From positions 1,248,001 through 1,312,000 of the forward strand of contig JAOWCC010000916.1 of NCBI GenBank assembly GCA_030867875.1: 64,000 bases of DNA, in the 5' to 3' direction. This stretch comes from Actinernus sp. WN-2022 (taxonomy: Eukaryota; Cnidaria; Anthozoa; Actiniaria; Actinernidae). Shown here one piece after another: positions 42,018-53,700 of the stretch (the stretch's first letter is position 1; each line of letters begins with the position of its first letter). Made by a program: the position numbers and the translations under genes. Below the pieces are notes generated by a model. That model made no database searches. It saw only the letters and a list, made by a program, of their open reading frames with translations, and was not told where the DNA came from.

Positions 42018-43082
42018 CTAGCCTGATTTTCAGACGGTACGAGGTCGTCCGCTCACTTCCTCCCACCTCCCCGTCTGATGGACTTTGGCAGAAACCGTGT
42101 TGTGGCCATTGTTTCATTTCGACCAATCAGAGCGAAGGTTTCATTTTTAGAGAACTGAGGTATGCGTGGAATGTCAGTGGAGCCTGCATGAAGGTGAAGC
42201 CAAATGGCGGAAGATACAAACGGACTTGATATGGCTTTGGAGAAAGCGTGCAAAACTTTCGGCATTTCTGAATTATTTCCCGAACAGAGAAAGGCATTAT
42301 TATCCTTCGTTTCCCGGAAGGACCTTGGCCATCAACAGTTGCATCTATAGGCGACGACCAGGTAGAGAATCGAGAGAGGAGAAATTATGTAGCCTTCTAC
42401 AGCTCGCCAGAATCACGCACTTTCCTGCACTGCAGAATTCTTATGTTTTACAGCTTCAAACTTATGTCGATTTCTCAGAACTAACCCTAACCATATCCTG
42501 TTTGAGCTGCTCTGGTTTTTTGGGCAGCAGGAACTTTTTAAACAGGATTTTTCGTACAGTATTTCAAGCGCATGATCACAACACTGATCTAACGACCGGA
42601 TTTGTTGTACTTTACAATTTGTCAAAATCAAGACTGTTCAAAATTTTGAAAACATAAATATTTAGGCAAATGTAATCCAACTTTTACCATTACATATTCA
42701 CTACATGTGTTCTCTCTTGTAGAAATTTCATGCCATTCCATGAAAGATTTAGTCTTCTTAAGGCGAAAAAGCTAAGATATTTCAGCTTTTAGGACAGCAA
42801 AATTGTCAAAATAAAGTGTGTTAAAAATTCCGCAAACATAAATAATTGCCCAAATATCGTGAAACTATTACCATGACATACTCAGTATGTGTTTTCACTG
42901 CTGTAAAAAATCATTACATTTCATGAAAGATTTGGTCTTCTAAATGCCAACATTCTAGCAGACATTACATTTTAATACGACATACAAAAGCGGTCGAGGT
43001 CGGAAGATTAATGATTTTCCAAAGCCCGTAGCTAGTAGATTCATAAACATCGCGATATCGATGCACTTCTTATCAGATTTTC
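42018..43082 (+). mobile_element. Partial Mutator-like element B2
   Basis: Starts TAGCCTGATTTTCAGACGG, the same terminus as in element C and close to B1, and follows B1 (5512 to about 6580) through its left repeat and interior ('ccaaagcccgtagctagtag' near 43,020). Similarity stops at about 43,082, so the right arm is missing. Confidence 0.8.
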
Positions 43083-43088
43083 CCGGTA

Positions 43089-45260
43089 TTCGTCACTCAA
43101 TCGCAAATCCCACTTTAATTATAGTATGATTGAGTCAGAAAATCTTCATGTGATTACAACAAAGTTCTCACCTTACTTATTCATGTGCAATACAACAGCG
43201 ACTTTCGGCGGTCGAGCCATCAATCAAATCCAAATGAACAAGTAAGCGTTCCCAAATTCTGCTGGCTCTCCTAGTACGCACAGGCAACCTTGTCCATGCG
43301 TTTTAGAGAGTGAAGTATAAGAGACAGACGTGTACAGAATGCTCCGAGCGCATTGTCAACGCGAGTTTTTACGGCAAAACTTGCAACCAGCCAAACTCTA
43401 TTATGACGTCAATAACCGCGCGCGTTAAGTCACTTTCACCACTTGTAATCAGATGTACACAGCTACGTCCTACAAGATTTCCCTTGATCAATGTAAATAC
43501 CAAATTTGCTAGATTGTTTTCGATTGAACACTTTATTGGCTTTCTTTGGCTTAGCGTTAACATCAACCATATTGATTATTTACCAAAGCATCCGGGATTT
43601 GTGGCAATATTTGTATGCCTTTGGTTTTTTACAAGTGGTGCATTTTTCAATTCATATCTTTGCAGTAATGAAGGAAAATGAAAAAGGCGAGATGCTGCAT
43701 GTGAGAAAATTGATAAGACTTCTCGAAACTTATTAACACTATGGCATTGCCCGGTCGGAATTTTGGTTCTGTTTCCCATTCAGATCTTTTGCGGCCGGTT
43801 TCTTTCCGATGAAAATCGCAAACAAAATCGGTTCATTGTCCGTAAAGCGACGAACACGGGAATTTATGTCGGGAAATTAGCAAATCTAAGATGACAATGG
43901 ATATTCCATCGTCGGTGCAATGACTCTGTTCGCCGCTCAAGCTAAGAGCAAATATCAACATCTATATGAAATAAATATAAGCAACAGAGAAACAAGAAGA
44001 GGGAATTAAAGTGTAGTAGAATCTACAGTATTGCAGATCAACTAGAAGTTAATTAAATTTGCCGCGTTGAACATACCATCACTTACGGCAAAAACCGGTT
44101 TTAGAGTGTATATGTAAATTACCATAAACTATCGCAAACAGGCACTATGATATTCGTTACTCAATCGCAACTCCCGCTTTAATTATAGTATGATTGAGTC
44201 AGAAAATCTTCATGTGATTACAACAAAGTTCTCACCTTACTTATTCATCTGTAATACAACAGCGACTTTCGGCGGTCGAGCCATGAATCAAAACCAAATG
44301 AACAAGAGAATAGTTGAACAAGAGAATAGTTCCCAAATTCTGCTGGCTCTCACAGTACGCACAGGCATCCTTGTCCATGCGTTTTAGATAGTGAAGTATA
44401 AGAGGTTTACGTGTACAGAATGCTCCGAAAGCATTGTCAACGCGAGTTTTTTTCGGCAAAACTTGCAACTAGCCAAACTCTATTGTGACGGCAATAACCG
44501 CGCGCGTTACGTCACTTTCACCACTTGTAATCAGATGTACACAGCTACGTCCTACCAGATTTCCCTTGATCAATGTGAATACCAAATTTGCTAGATTGTT
44601 TTCAATTGAACACTTTATTGGCTTCCTTTGGCTTAGCGTTAATATCAACCGTATTGATTACTTACCAAAGCATCCGGGATTTGTGGCAATATTCGTATGC
44701 CTTTGATTTTTTACAACTGGTGCATTTTTCAATTCATATATTTGCAGTAATGAAGGAAAATGAAAAAGTAGAGATGCTGCATGTGAGAAAACTTGATAAG
44801 ACTTCTCGAAACTTATTAACACTATGGCATTGCCCGGTCGGAGATTTACTTCTGTTTCCCATTCAGATGTTTTGCGGCCGGTTTCTTTCCGATGAAAATC
44901 GGAAACAAAATCGGTTCATTGTCCGTAAAGCGACGAACACGGGAATTTATGTCGGGAAATTAGTAAATCTAAGATGACAATGGATATTCGATCGCCGGTG
45001 CAATGACTCTGTTCGCCTCTCAAGCTAAGAGCAAATATCAACATCTATATGAAATAAATATAAGCAACAGAGAAACAAGTTAGAAGTGTAGTATTGCAAA
45101 GACCGGTTTTAGAGTGTATAGATAGCGTACCATATACTATCGCAAACAGGCACTATGATATTCGTTACTCAATCGGAAACGCCGCTTTAATTATAGTATG
45201 ATTGAGCCAGAAAATCTACATGTGATTACAACAAAGTTCTCACCTTACTTATTCATCTGC
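43089..45260 (+). repeat. Tandem duplication of a roughly 1.06-kb unit (two full copies and a partial third)
   Basis: 'gattgagtcagaaaatcttcatgtg' occurs near 43,129, 44,190 and, with changes, 45,201. The two full copies match across all of the intervening sequence except small indels. Frames on both strands are similar in the two copies (for example starting MLDCF at 43,506 and 44,588), but lengths differ because of stops, so coding is unproven. Confidence 0.85.
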
Positions 45261-45677
45261 ATTGGCTCTGTTCGCCGGTTTTAGAGTGTGTAGATAGCAA
45301 GAGGGTTAGAGTGGGTACTGTGTGCGTACTCTGTCGTGAAATCCTGTACCCTCTGTGGATTAATGAGTGCGACGATGCACACCTCTTGATTCCTTACACC
45401 ACAATCTTCCATGTGGGATGCTTAAAACCATATACGTATGGCTATGAATATTTAGTCAAGCACATAATTACATTGCGTTTTACTGCTATTCTTCTCAAAA
45501 ACACCACTCTTGTACCCAGAGGAAGCCAGGCTCATTCAATCTATTGCACTCAATCAAGCAAATAACAACGTTTCCGAAAGCCACTCCACTGCGACGTATT
45601 TACTTCTGGCACAGAACCAAACTTCTCGCAGATTAGTTCTCTTCCTTGGAGATCATCGTATTACAATCTAATAGCAT
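45261..45677. other. Flank of the tandem duplication
   Basis: A short open frame at 45,311-45,565 is unrecognised. Confidence 0.3.
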
Positions 45678-45738
45678 GACATTTCGGGAAATTAGCTATT
45701 AAATCAGTTTAATCGCTAATTTCCCGAAATGTCATGCT
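45678..45738. repeat. Perfect 24-bp-stem hairpin
   Basis: AGCATGACATTTCGGGAAAT continuing to TAGC, and its exact inverse, surround a short AT loop. Confidence 0.85.
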
Positions 45739-46288
45739 GCAGTGATACTGACTTACTGCACGTCATCCATTGTCATTAATGTGCCAACCAGAGATCCATT
45801 GGATCCTGACACAAAGCGGCCTTTTGAAGTCATGGTTCTACATTAGCATAACAATTGTAATGGTTATCAAAGTATCGCTATTACTTATAATTATATGTCG
45901 GCGAAAGAGCAGTGTGGTCGCATCAGCAGGTTCTTTGATCAAGTCATGGTCACTGAACACCAGATACTCGAGCATCGGCGTAAAAGTTAACCGTGCTTTG
46001 GCATTCTGTATCATGACCCAGGAAGAATTGGAATGTTACCTTCGCCATTTGTTCTCAATAGCGAAAAATCACATTACCAGAGAGAGAATACGACTTTTTG
46101 AACTAATGAATGGAGAACAAAATCCTAAAGAATCGAAGCGCTTGTTTTCTGCTTGTTGTTTTATCATATCGACTGTTTAGCAACCTCTACAGTCGCACCG
46201 TATTCCCGGTCAAACGGTTTCAACATCTAGATCTCTTCAACATCGGTACAACATTTGTTCAAATCCACTGGTTGAAACCATTGCAGTT

Positions 46289-46577
46289 AATAGGCTCTTT
46301 GCAGCTAACAGTCACGTGCTGATATCACACTTCATTAACGAATGAATTGAGCTCCTGATCCCCACGGGAAATGCGTTGCCATGGATGCTGGAGAGCAAGC
46401 TACCTTTAAAATCGCTGTTTTAGAAAGATCAACAATCGATTGGATGTCGAAAATAGCATTTACAACCATGTTTTGCTAATAGCAATACCGATCTCGCACA
46501 AGGCCTTTGAATAAATAAAGTCAGATATTTTTTGCTCTCCAGTACAACCACGTGATTTATTAGCTGCAAAGGGCCAA
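46289..46577. mobile_element. MITE N1 with CACGTG-containing ends
   Basis: AGGCTCTTTGCAGCTAACAG..CACGTG at the left and CACGTG...TTAGCTGCAAAGGGCC at the right are inverse. The left half is duplicated at 46,929-47,045. Confidence 0.6.
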
Positions 46578-46779
46578 TTAGAATCATGTTGCGCACGCAG
46601 ATGTCTAAAACCTTTTGTTCTCGGAATGCTGAATCGAGGTTGACACGCATGCTTTTAATATCATTCAATAAATGCTGAAGTGATATGAAGAGATATTCAG
46701 AAGCTACTTAATAATTCATGAGGTAAGTAGCCAATCAGTGGTCTCAATTTGTACCACGTGCAGTACTTTTAAACCCCGT

Positions 46780-46900
46780 CAAAGTACTCGCTACGATACT
46801 TTGAAATCCTTTCTTAAGTCCAAGGACTTTCAACTATGAATATTCATAGTTCAAAGTCGTTGGAGGAAGAAAAGGATTTCAAAGTAGTGTTGGCAAATAC
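46780..46900. repeat. Palindromic hairpin
   Basis: TACTTTGAAATCCTTT and its inverse enclose a second perfect stem AACTATGAATATTCATAGTT. Confidence 0.75.
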
Positions 46901-46928
46901 CTTGAACAAAGAGAGGTCTCAAAATAGG

Positions 46929-47087
46929 CCTTTTGCAGCTAACAGTCACGTGCTGGTATAATACTTCGTTAACGGATGAATGAGCTCGTGATCCCCATGG
47001 GAAAGACGTTGCCATGGATGCTGGATAGCAAGCCAAGCCAGTACATTCCTGTACAATCACGTGAATGCCTAGCTGCAAAAAGTCCAT
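46929..47087. mobile_element. MITE N2, shorter relative of N1
   Basis: GGCCTTTTGCAGCTAACAG..CACGTG at the left; CACGTG..CTAGCTGCAAAAAGTCC at the right. Shares 'gttgccatggatgctgga' with N1. Confidence 0.6.
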
Positions 47088-47174
47088 TGGTCATGGACTT
47101 CCCCAAGTGGTAAAAAGATATCAAGGTACAATACCTGTCTTGATGCATAGTAGTATAGGAGGCACCGAATTAGC

Positions 47175-47405
47175 CCTTTTTTGTGGCGCTATGCTAATTT
47201 TTGTGGCGCTATGCTAATTTTTGTGGCGCCCTCATGAATAAAATGCGGTGTTATGCTAATTTTTAAGGCGCTCATGAATAAAGTGCGGTGGTTTCTCATT
47301 ATTTATTGTCTTAGACTCATGAATAAAGTGTGGCGCTCTCATGAATAAAAAGTGGTGCGCTCATGAATAAAGTGGTGAGCTATGTTAATTTTTAAGGCGC
47401 GCTCA
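47175..47405. repeat. Degenerate short tandem repeats
   Basis: Mixture of 'tgtggcgctatgctaatttt' and 'gcgctcatgaataaagtgcgg' units in irregular order. Confidence 0.8.
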
Positions 47406-48090
47406 TAAATATCTATTGTTCCTTTGGATGAGGTCAGCGATCTATTCGGGCATGTTTGGGCAAAGCCTGTTGTTTGGAGCAGCTATAAAACCAGGAGCAA
47501 TCGGCCCTGAATACATTCGAAGTTGAATGAAAAAAGTTATAAATATCTCGCAATATCTAAACCCCTTTGTAGCGTAAATAGTAAGAACAAACTACTCGTG
47601 ATAGACTCTAAACTGTCTTTATTATTTTCCTTTACAGTTAATAACTCATAAGATAATTGTATACAAAATCCACTGTGAGAAATTTTGCTATTGTCCTTAG
47701 GGATTAACGATAACTGAAGAGCCTATTGTTTGGAGGAAAACTCTTTTGATGCAAATTATTCTCTAAAACTGAACTATAATTACCATACGAATATAAACAA
47801 ACCACTAGATAATTAAACAAAGTTTATTCAATCTCAAAAACACCAATTTTAAAAACAGTTCATTTTCCTTATCCTCGCGGAGTTGATAACTTTCTTATTT
47901 CTCAGTTCTTGGGTTGATATAATGTACCGTGTTACAAGATTACGCTGATTTATGTTTCATTGATTTTTTTTCTCAGTTCTTGGGTTTTCTTGTTGACAAA
48001 TGCTACAGACAGTTGTGTTTTTACCGAGGAGAGGAAAATTAATGACCAAGGTAGTCTAGTCTAAAAACTATACTTCAACTAGAAATCGAC
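47406..48090. other. No recognised feature
   Basis: It follows the minus-strand gene at 48,091 and may contain its 3' UTR. No clear repeat. Confidence 0.35.
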
Positions 48091-48603
48091 TTAATAAAAC
48101 TTATTTCTAAAAGGTACAAATGTATTATTCATCGCGGAATCACTCTGTTCCGGAATAGGTTGTTTTTGGAATTGTTTATTCAACAAGAATTTTCGGTGGT
48201 GAATTGCAGCCTCGGTCGCTTCTTGCCATCCATAATCTTCCGTGTTCGTCAAGTTTTGTTTTGTTTCCAAGATTTTTTGGAAATCAGGATCTTTTCTTAA
48301 GCTGTGAATCCATTTCATATCTTCGAACAACACTTCTCTTAGGTCTTTTCTATAGGTAGGAACCAAAGCGTTACTGGCTTTGATTTCAGCAACTTCATGA
48401 CTATCCCCATCGTGTTCATACTTTTGAACCAACGCTTCCCAATCTTCCTGGTGCCGTTCTTTAGCTTCGTTACGAATTCTTTCCCAAACATCCTCTTCTC
48501 CGTCATAACTATCATCAGTGGAGTCCGTGCTCTCCTGAGAATCAGAGCTTTGATAAGAATCTTCAGTCATTTCATCATCTGAGGTGGAACGATTAGCAGC
48601 CAT
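48091..48603 (-). CDS. Acidic, helix-rich 170-residue protein of unknown function
   Basis: ATG at 48,603, stop just before 48,091, no internal stops. Residues 1-38 are Ser/Asp/Glu-rich and probably disordered (SDDEMTEDSYQSSDSQ). From residue 39 it is charged and helical, with VWERIRNEAKERHQEDWEAL and EVLFEDMKWIHSLRKDP, then TEAAIHHRKFLLNKQF. I recall this WERI..EA..RHQ..WEAL / YRK.LR..L layout as recurring in cnidarian predicted proteins, but I cannot name the family. It sits 163 bp downstream of, and on the same strand as, the small zinc-finger gene, so the two probably form a unit, perhaps a mobile one. Confidence 0.65.
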   Translation of the reverse strand: MAANRSTSDDEMTEDSYQSSDSQESTDSTDDSYDGEEDVWERIRNEAKERHQEDWEALVQKYEHDGDSHEVAEIKASNALVPTYRKDLREVLFEDMKWIHSLRKDPDFQKILETKQNLTNTEDYGWQEATEAAIHHRKFLLNKQFQKQPIPEQSDSAMNNTFVPFRNKFY

Positions 48604-48765
48604 CGTTTATATCTTTACTGTTCAAGGATCGGGAGTATAATGTCAGACCCTTAAAAGTTTCAAACTTTATAGAAAACAAATTGCCGTGGTCACTACGTTC
48701 AACAAATGTCGATTAGCTGATTTAGCTAAGGTCTCTCAGTTAGATCAACATTGTAAGTAGGATTC

Positions 48766-48969
48766 CTAACCAACATATTTTCCATTATCAACAACTGGAT
48801 TTACATTCCTCGACAAAAACTTTCTTTTTTGAAGTTTCGCTTCTTGTAAATATGGTTTTCGTTCTTGAGTTGATAACCTATGGACTTGTGCCAAGTGGTT
48901 GGATAATTTAACAAGATACTTTGATCCACAATTAGGTACAGGGCAGTTTTTCAAAGTCTGATTTTCCAT
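48766..48969 (-). CDS. 67-residue single C2H2 zinc-finger protein
   Basis: ATG at 48,969 gives 67 residues. CPVPNCGSKYLVKLSNHLAQ opens a finger with Cys9, Cys14, His25 and His30 (C-x4-C-x10-H-x4-H), followed by a basic tail RKPYLQEAKLQKRKF. The frame extends upstream to 49,314, but that part is repeat-derived (Phe/Leu-rich, then hairpin array), so I start at the Met right before the finger. Likely nucleic-acid binding. Its partner lies 163 bp further on the same strand. Confidence 0.6.
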   Translation of the reverse strand: MENQTLKNCPVPNCGSKYLVKLSNHLAQVHRLSTQERKPYLQEAKLQKRKFLSRNVNPVVDNGKYVG

Positions 48970-49014
48970 GTTCACTCGTTGAAAGTTAGTATCAAATAGC
49001 ACACATCTACTTGA

Positions 49015-49395
49015 TCGTCCCTTTTGTCTCCTTTTGTCCCGCTTTTTTTCGTTTTGAAATAAAAAAAGAGGCATAAAAAAGATAAAAAAGCGGGACAAGA
49101 GGCGACAAACGGGATGAAAGGGATAAACGGAGATACCTGTATCCGAATGTGAAAACGTCTCTTGTCGGTAGGCCCTCTCGTCCCTTTTGTCTCCTTTTGT
49201 CCCGCTTTCGATTTGAAATAAAAAAAGAAACGTAAAAAAGAAAAAAAGCGGGACAAGAGGCGACAAAAGGGATGAAAGGGATAAACGGAGATACCTGTAT
49301 CTGAATGTGAACACGTCTCTTGTCGGTAGGCCCTCTCGTCCCTTTTGTCTCCTTTTGTTCCGCTTTTTTTTCGTTTTTACGCTTCTTTTTTTATT
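49015..49395. repeat. Tandem hairpin array upstream of the zinc-finger gene
   Basis: 'cgtcccttttgtctccttttg' starts near 49,015, 49,179 and 49,337. Each unit contains its inverse ('gcgggacaagaggcgacaaa') after a Lys/Phe-type A/T-rich loop, so each unit folds back. Units 1 and 2 also share 'ggataaacggagatacctgta'. Confidence 0.85.
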
Positions 49396-50819
49396 TCAAA
49401 ACTGCGATGGTGTGCCTGGTGGTGTTGTTGTTATCGAGTCCTCCCCGGCGAACCACATTTTCACATAGTATGTCATATCTTTCTCTTTCATGCCTATACA
49501 TACTCAGTACCTTTTATATGACAGATCTACAGTGATCCTATGTGACATGTGCCCTAAGTTGTCATGGCTTCGCCATTTTCGCAAAACTTGTTTACCTCTG
49601 ATTTTTTAGCCCTAAAACTCCGCCGTTTACCAGGGGAACTTATGTTCACTGACCGGTTAGGGTATGTTTTATGGTTCGGGATTTAGTTAGTTTATATGGT
49701 CAGAGGTTGGAGACATTACTATATTTAACTGCGAAATGATATACAACTTAATAGAAATTAGTAAGGCAGCAAAGAGTATTCTAACTTTGAATTTCTAAGT
49801 GTAAGCAGCCACATTTCACATATAATCCCATAGCACGACTCAAAATCGCGCGCTGATTAGCTAACGAAGCGTTTAATATTTTGTGGAATTCAACGGTTTG
49901 AAAAGCTGTATTCAACGATGTACAGGAAGCCCGCGTGTAAATATTTTGTTTATTTTTATTGTCGCGAACAGAGACACAAATCATGTTAAAATTACAAAGA
50001 ACGTGAAAATTATATATCTTTTATTCCGTTTTTCACGAGAAATGATATGTGTTGGCCCTCGACTGAACAAGAGCTAATCCGAGGAATCGACAAAAACAAC
50101 TGCAGCAAAAATGTGTGATTTTGAACGGAAAAGCTGGGGCTTCGTGGATTTGCTGATTTAATTCATGTAATATTCACACAGAGAAGCTAAATGACTGAAA
50201 ACAGTAAAACCAGGGCGAAAAGCACGGCTACAGAACGGTACAATCGTGGTACAAGGAAAACATTGGGAAAAACTCATTCAACAGTTTAAAAACAGGCTTA
50301 TTTATTGTGAGACAGAAATTGAGCATTAATATTTTGTAATTTGCTTATAAAGTAAGCCGGAACACTTAATACTTACAAGGTTTTAGATTTTCACTTATCG
50401 ACAACTGGTTTCAACAGGCCGCCGGTTTCCTAAATCTTGGCGGGAATTTCGGCAACTTTCAAACTGACTATATTCTTTATTTATTTTCGTAAATCACTAA
50501 ATGCTATGGGATTCAAAGAAAATTCATTGCCCGACTCGGGAATTCCACGTTAAATTTCACTTGAAAAACCAATATGAATCGCACTCATCGCTTCGCGTGG
50601 AATTCTACAGGATCACCAATGTTGCTTTGCTGTTTCGCATGGCAAGGATTTTGTTTTTCATACATTGAACATGTGGCTAAACTGTTAAAATACAGAGACC
50701 ACACCCTTATGAATGAGGTGGTTAGACCAAGCGTAATGCTTTACGCGTTATGGCTGTCATTTTATCACATTTGAAAAGTCGAGTTTTCTTCCAGTCTTTG
50801 AAAATCGTCACAGTCCTCA
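49396..50819. other. No recognised gene
   Basis: Short frames only; no repeat partner found in the window. Confidence 0.35.
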
Positions 50820-51165
50820 GTGTTGTTTTGTGTTATAGTTAGAGTCCTGTTGTTTTGTGTTATAGTTAGAGTCCTGTTGTTTTGTGTTATAGTCACAGTC
50901 CTGTTGTTTTGTGTTATAGTTCCAGTCCTGTTGTTTTGTGTTATCGTTCCAGTCCTGTTGTTTTGTGTTATCGTTCCAGCCCTGTTGTTTTGTGTTATAG
51001 TTCCAGTCCTGTTGTTTTGTGTTATAGTTCCAGTCCTGTTGTTTTGTGTTATAGTTCCAGTCCTGTTGTTTTGTGTTATAGTTCCAGTCCTGTTGTTTTG
51101 TGTTATAGTTATAGTCCTGTTGTTTTGTGTTATAGTCACAGTCCTGTTGTTTTGTGTTATTGTTT
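50820..51165. repeat. 27-bp minisatellite, about 12-13 copies
   Basis: Unit 'gttttgtgttatagttccagtcctgtt'-type, exact 27-bp spacing with base changes in the 'ttccag/ttagag/tcacag' segment. As 27 is a multiple of three, open frames run through on both strands (for example a repeated ITQNNRTGT on the minus strand). Confidence 0.95.
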
Positions 51166-51574
51166 CCAATATAATTTGTTTTTGTAAAGTTTCCTTTGTA
51201 GTTTTCCTGTTTAGTTTGATAGTTTCACAAAGCGGAAATAAACAAAACAAAACACAATGCCGCTAAGCATCACGGTTGGGCCATGTTCTTTAACTAAACC
51301 CATCATTTCAGGTCGGCTAACTATAGTTAACTTTTCTCTCTTCTTGCCGCCATTGTCGGAGCAACGAACCACAGTTGACCTTACTACGGTAAACCATAAA
51401 ATGCAGGTCACACTAAAATTAACACTGAATAAATGATAAGAATCAACAATGTTTTATTTGTACTTATTTTTTCCCCATTATTTAAAAAGCCGACGAATTA
51501 AAATTCGACGAAAGCCCGATTTACACGACAAGTATTTTGGGCGCGGCACTCTTTCAATGTTGGTCATCGGGCCG

Positions 51575-51955
51575 ATAAGTATGGTATCGGCACTCTTGAT
51601 GTACGATAAGTATGGTACCGGCACTCTTGATGTACGATAAGTATGGTATCGGCACTCTTGATGTACGATAAGTATGGTACCGGCACTCTTGATGTACGAT
51701 AAGTATGGTAACGGCACTCTTGATGTACGATAAGTATGGTACCGGCACTCTTGATGTACGATAAGTATGGTAACGGCACTCTTGATGTACGATAAGTATG
51801 GTAACGGCACTCTTGATGTACGATAAGTATGGTACCGGCACTCTTGATGTACGATAAGTATGGTAACGGCACTCTTGATGTACGATAAGTATGGTACCGG
51901 CACTCTTGATGTACGATAAGTATGGTAACGGCACTCTTGATGTACGATAAGTGGA
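51575..51955. repeat. 31-bp minisatellite, left block (about 12 copies)
   Basis: 'cactcttgatgtacgataag' recurs every 31 bp from 51,591. The remaining 11 bp alternates between 'tatggtaccgg', 'tatggtaacgg' and 'tatggtatcgg'. All three minus frames are open because 31 cycles through every phase. Confidence 0.95.
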
Positions 51956-52059
51956 TCACTTGAGGTATAGGGCCACTTGGTAAAATACCACATAATAAAG
52001 TGCTTTTGTATCTGGTATTCATGCCAACCTTAGCTCACGGAGGTTCGTATAACATGCCA

Positions 52060-52735
52060 GATAAAAGGCAATGCCAGATGAAATTACCAGATGAATTGGA
52101 TGCCATATAAGCATTACCATATAAGAATGCCAGATGAATTTGCCATATAAGAATGCCATATAAAATACCAGATGAATTTGCCATATAATTATGGTAGTAG
52201 AAACCATTCAAAATACATTACCACTTATTCGCACTTATTTTACCTATTACCTCTCCATATAAGATTACCATATAAGAATGCCATATAAGAATGCCAGATG
52301 AAATTACCAGATGAATTTGCCATATAAGAATGCCAGATGAAATTACCATATAAGAATGCCAGATGAAATTACCAGATGAATTTGCCATATAAGAATGCCA
52401 GATGAAATTACCATATAAGAATGCCAGATGAAATTACCAGATGAAAATTTGCCATATAAGATTACCATATAAGAATGCCAGATGAAATTACCAGATGAAT
52501 TTGCCATATAAGAATGCCAGATAAAATTACCAGATGAATTTGCCATATAAGAATTGGATACCATATAAGAATGCCAGATGAAATTACCAGATGAATTTGC
52601 CATATAAGATTATCATATAAGAATGCCAGATGAAATTACCAGATGAATTACCATATAAGAATGCCAGATAAAATTACCAGATGAATTTGCCATATAAGAT
52701 TACCATATAAGAATGCCAGATGAAATTACCATATA
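52060..52735. repeat. 13-bp minisatellite block
   Basis: About fifty 13-bp modules of three kinds (ccatataagaatg, ccagatgaaatta, ccagatgaatttg) in changing order. It lies between the two 31-bp blocks. Confidence 0.93.
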
Positions 52736-52757
52736 CAAACGCCATGCCACGCCATGC

Positions 52758-52925
52758 GTACCGGCACTCTTGATGTACGATAAGTATGGTAACGGCACTC
52801 TTGATGTACGATAAGTATGGTAACGGCACTCTTGATGTACGATAAATATGGTAGCGGCACTCTTGATTTACAAGCCAAAAAGAAAAGTATGGTACCGGCA
52901 CTCTTGATTTACAAGCCAAAAAGCA
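52758..52925. repeat. 31-bp minisatellite, right block
   Basis: The same 31-bp unit returns for about four copies, then degenerates to 'cactcttgatttacaagcc' units. Confidence 0.93.
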
Positions 52926-53408
52926 CGAGTGCCAATAATTTTATAGGGCGCGGCATTTTTCATTTACACTGCAAAAATCAAGAGGCGGTCCCAAACTTAT
53001 CGGCCGGCGGGCCCGAATTTAGGAGTGCCGTGCCGAATGCTTGTCCTGTCAATCAGGCTCAAGTCGTGCCACTGCCGTGTACAGTTTAATTTAGTTTGAC
53101 ACGAGAGTAGCACGGCGTTTGAAACGTGCCTTAGAGTTTTTATTAATTTAGTACAAACTTGTGTAGTGACAATTTGTTAGTATTGTCAGGAGCGTAGCTA
53201 GCGTCCATCCCACATACTATATATTTGAGTTGGCGTATTTACACCTTGGGCTATTTATAGAACCAAGTTTCATTTTTTTGCTAGGGTGCGAACACTGAAC
53301 GCATGACTGAACGGCAAAGGCTATTATTTCCGCCGTTATCTTTTTTTCGAACAAAGAAAAGCATATATTCGTGGAAAAAAACATCTAGGAAACATACTAT
53401 TCTTACTG

Positions 53409-53700
53409 AAAGGGCTATGTCATGGTACTGCGCATGTATCGAGTAATCGCTCGGTTGGTGGTTGTTAATTGGATACAAACAGTTAAACTTCTCTCCTTCA
53501 ATGCTTGATTGAAAGGATTTTCAATATATTCCCTGGAGACTGTTTATATAAATTGTTTGTTGGTCATTTATGCATATTTGTTTTGATTTTAAGCATCCCA
53601 CATGGCCGAGAGGTTCGGTAGTTCATATCAAAAACGGTGGAAATTGCTGTTTCGATTCCGGCCCGGAACGCAAAGCCTATTTCCGTGACACAGCCCCTTT
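53409..53700. mobile_element. Element L2 (second copy of 37,361-37,652)
   Basis: Collinear with L1. It keeps TGGCCGAGAGGTTCG (A box) and GTTTCGATTCCGG (B-box-like) 40-50 bp apart, inside ends AAAGGGCTATGTCATGG and CCGTGACACAGCCCCTTT. Confidence 0.7.

Noticed and set aside
43310..44977. Frames in the 43-45-kb duplication as a duplicated membrane-protein gene
   Set aside because: Frames differ in length between copies, overlap on both strands and show no recognisable domain.
48766..49314. 182-residue version of the zinc-finger protein
   Set aside because: The first 115 residues are encoded by the hairpin array (Phe/Leu-rich repeats), so the start at 48,969 is preferred.
50765..52022. Long frames of 100-170 residues on both strands
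   Set aside because: They follow exactly the 27-bp and 31-bp minisatellites and exist in several phases; no start context, splice signals or non-repeat domain.
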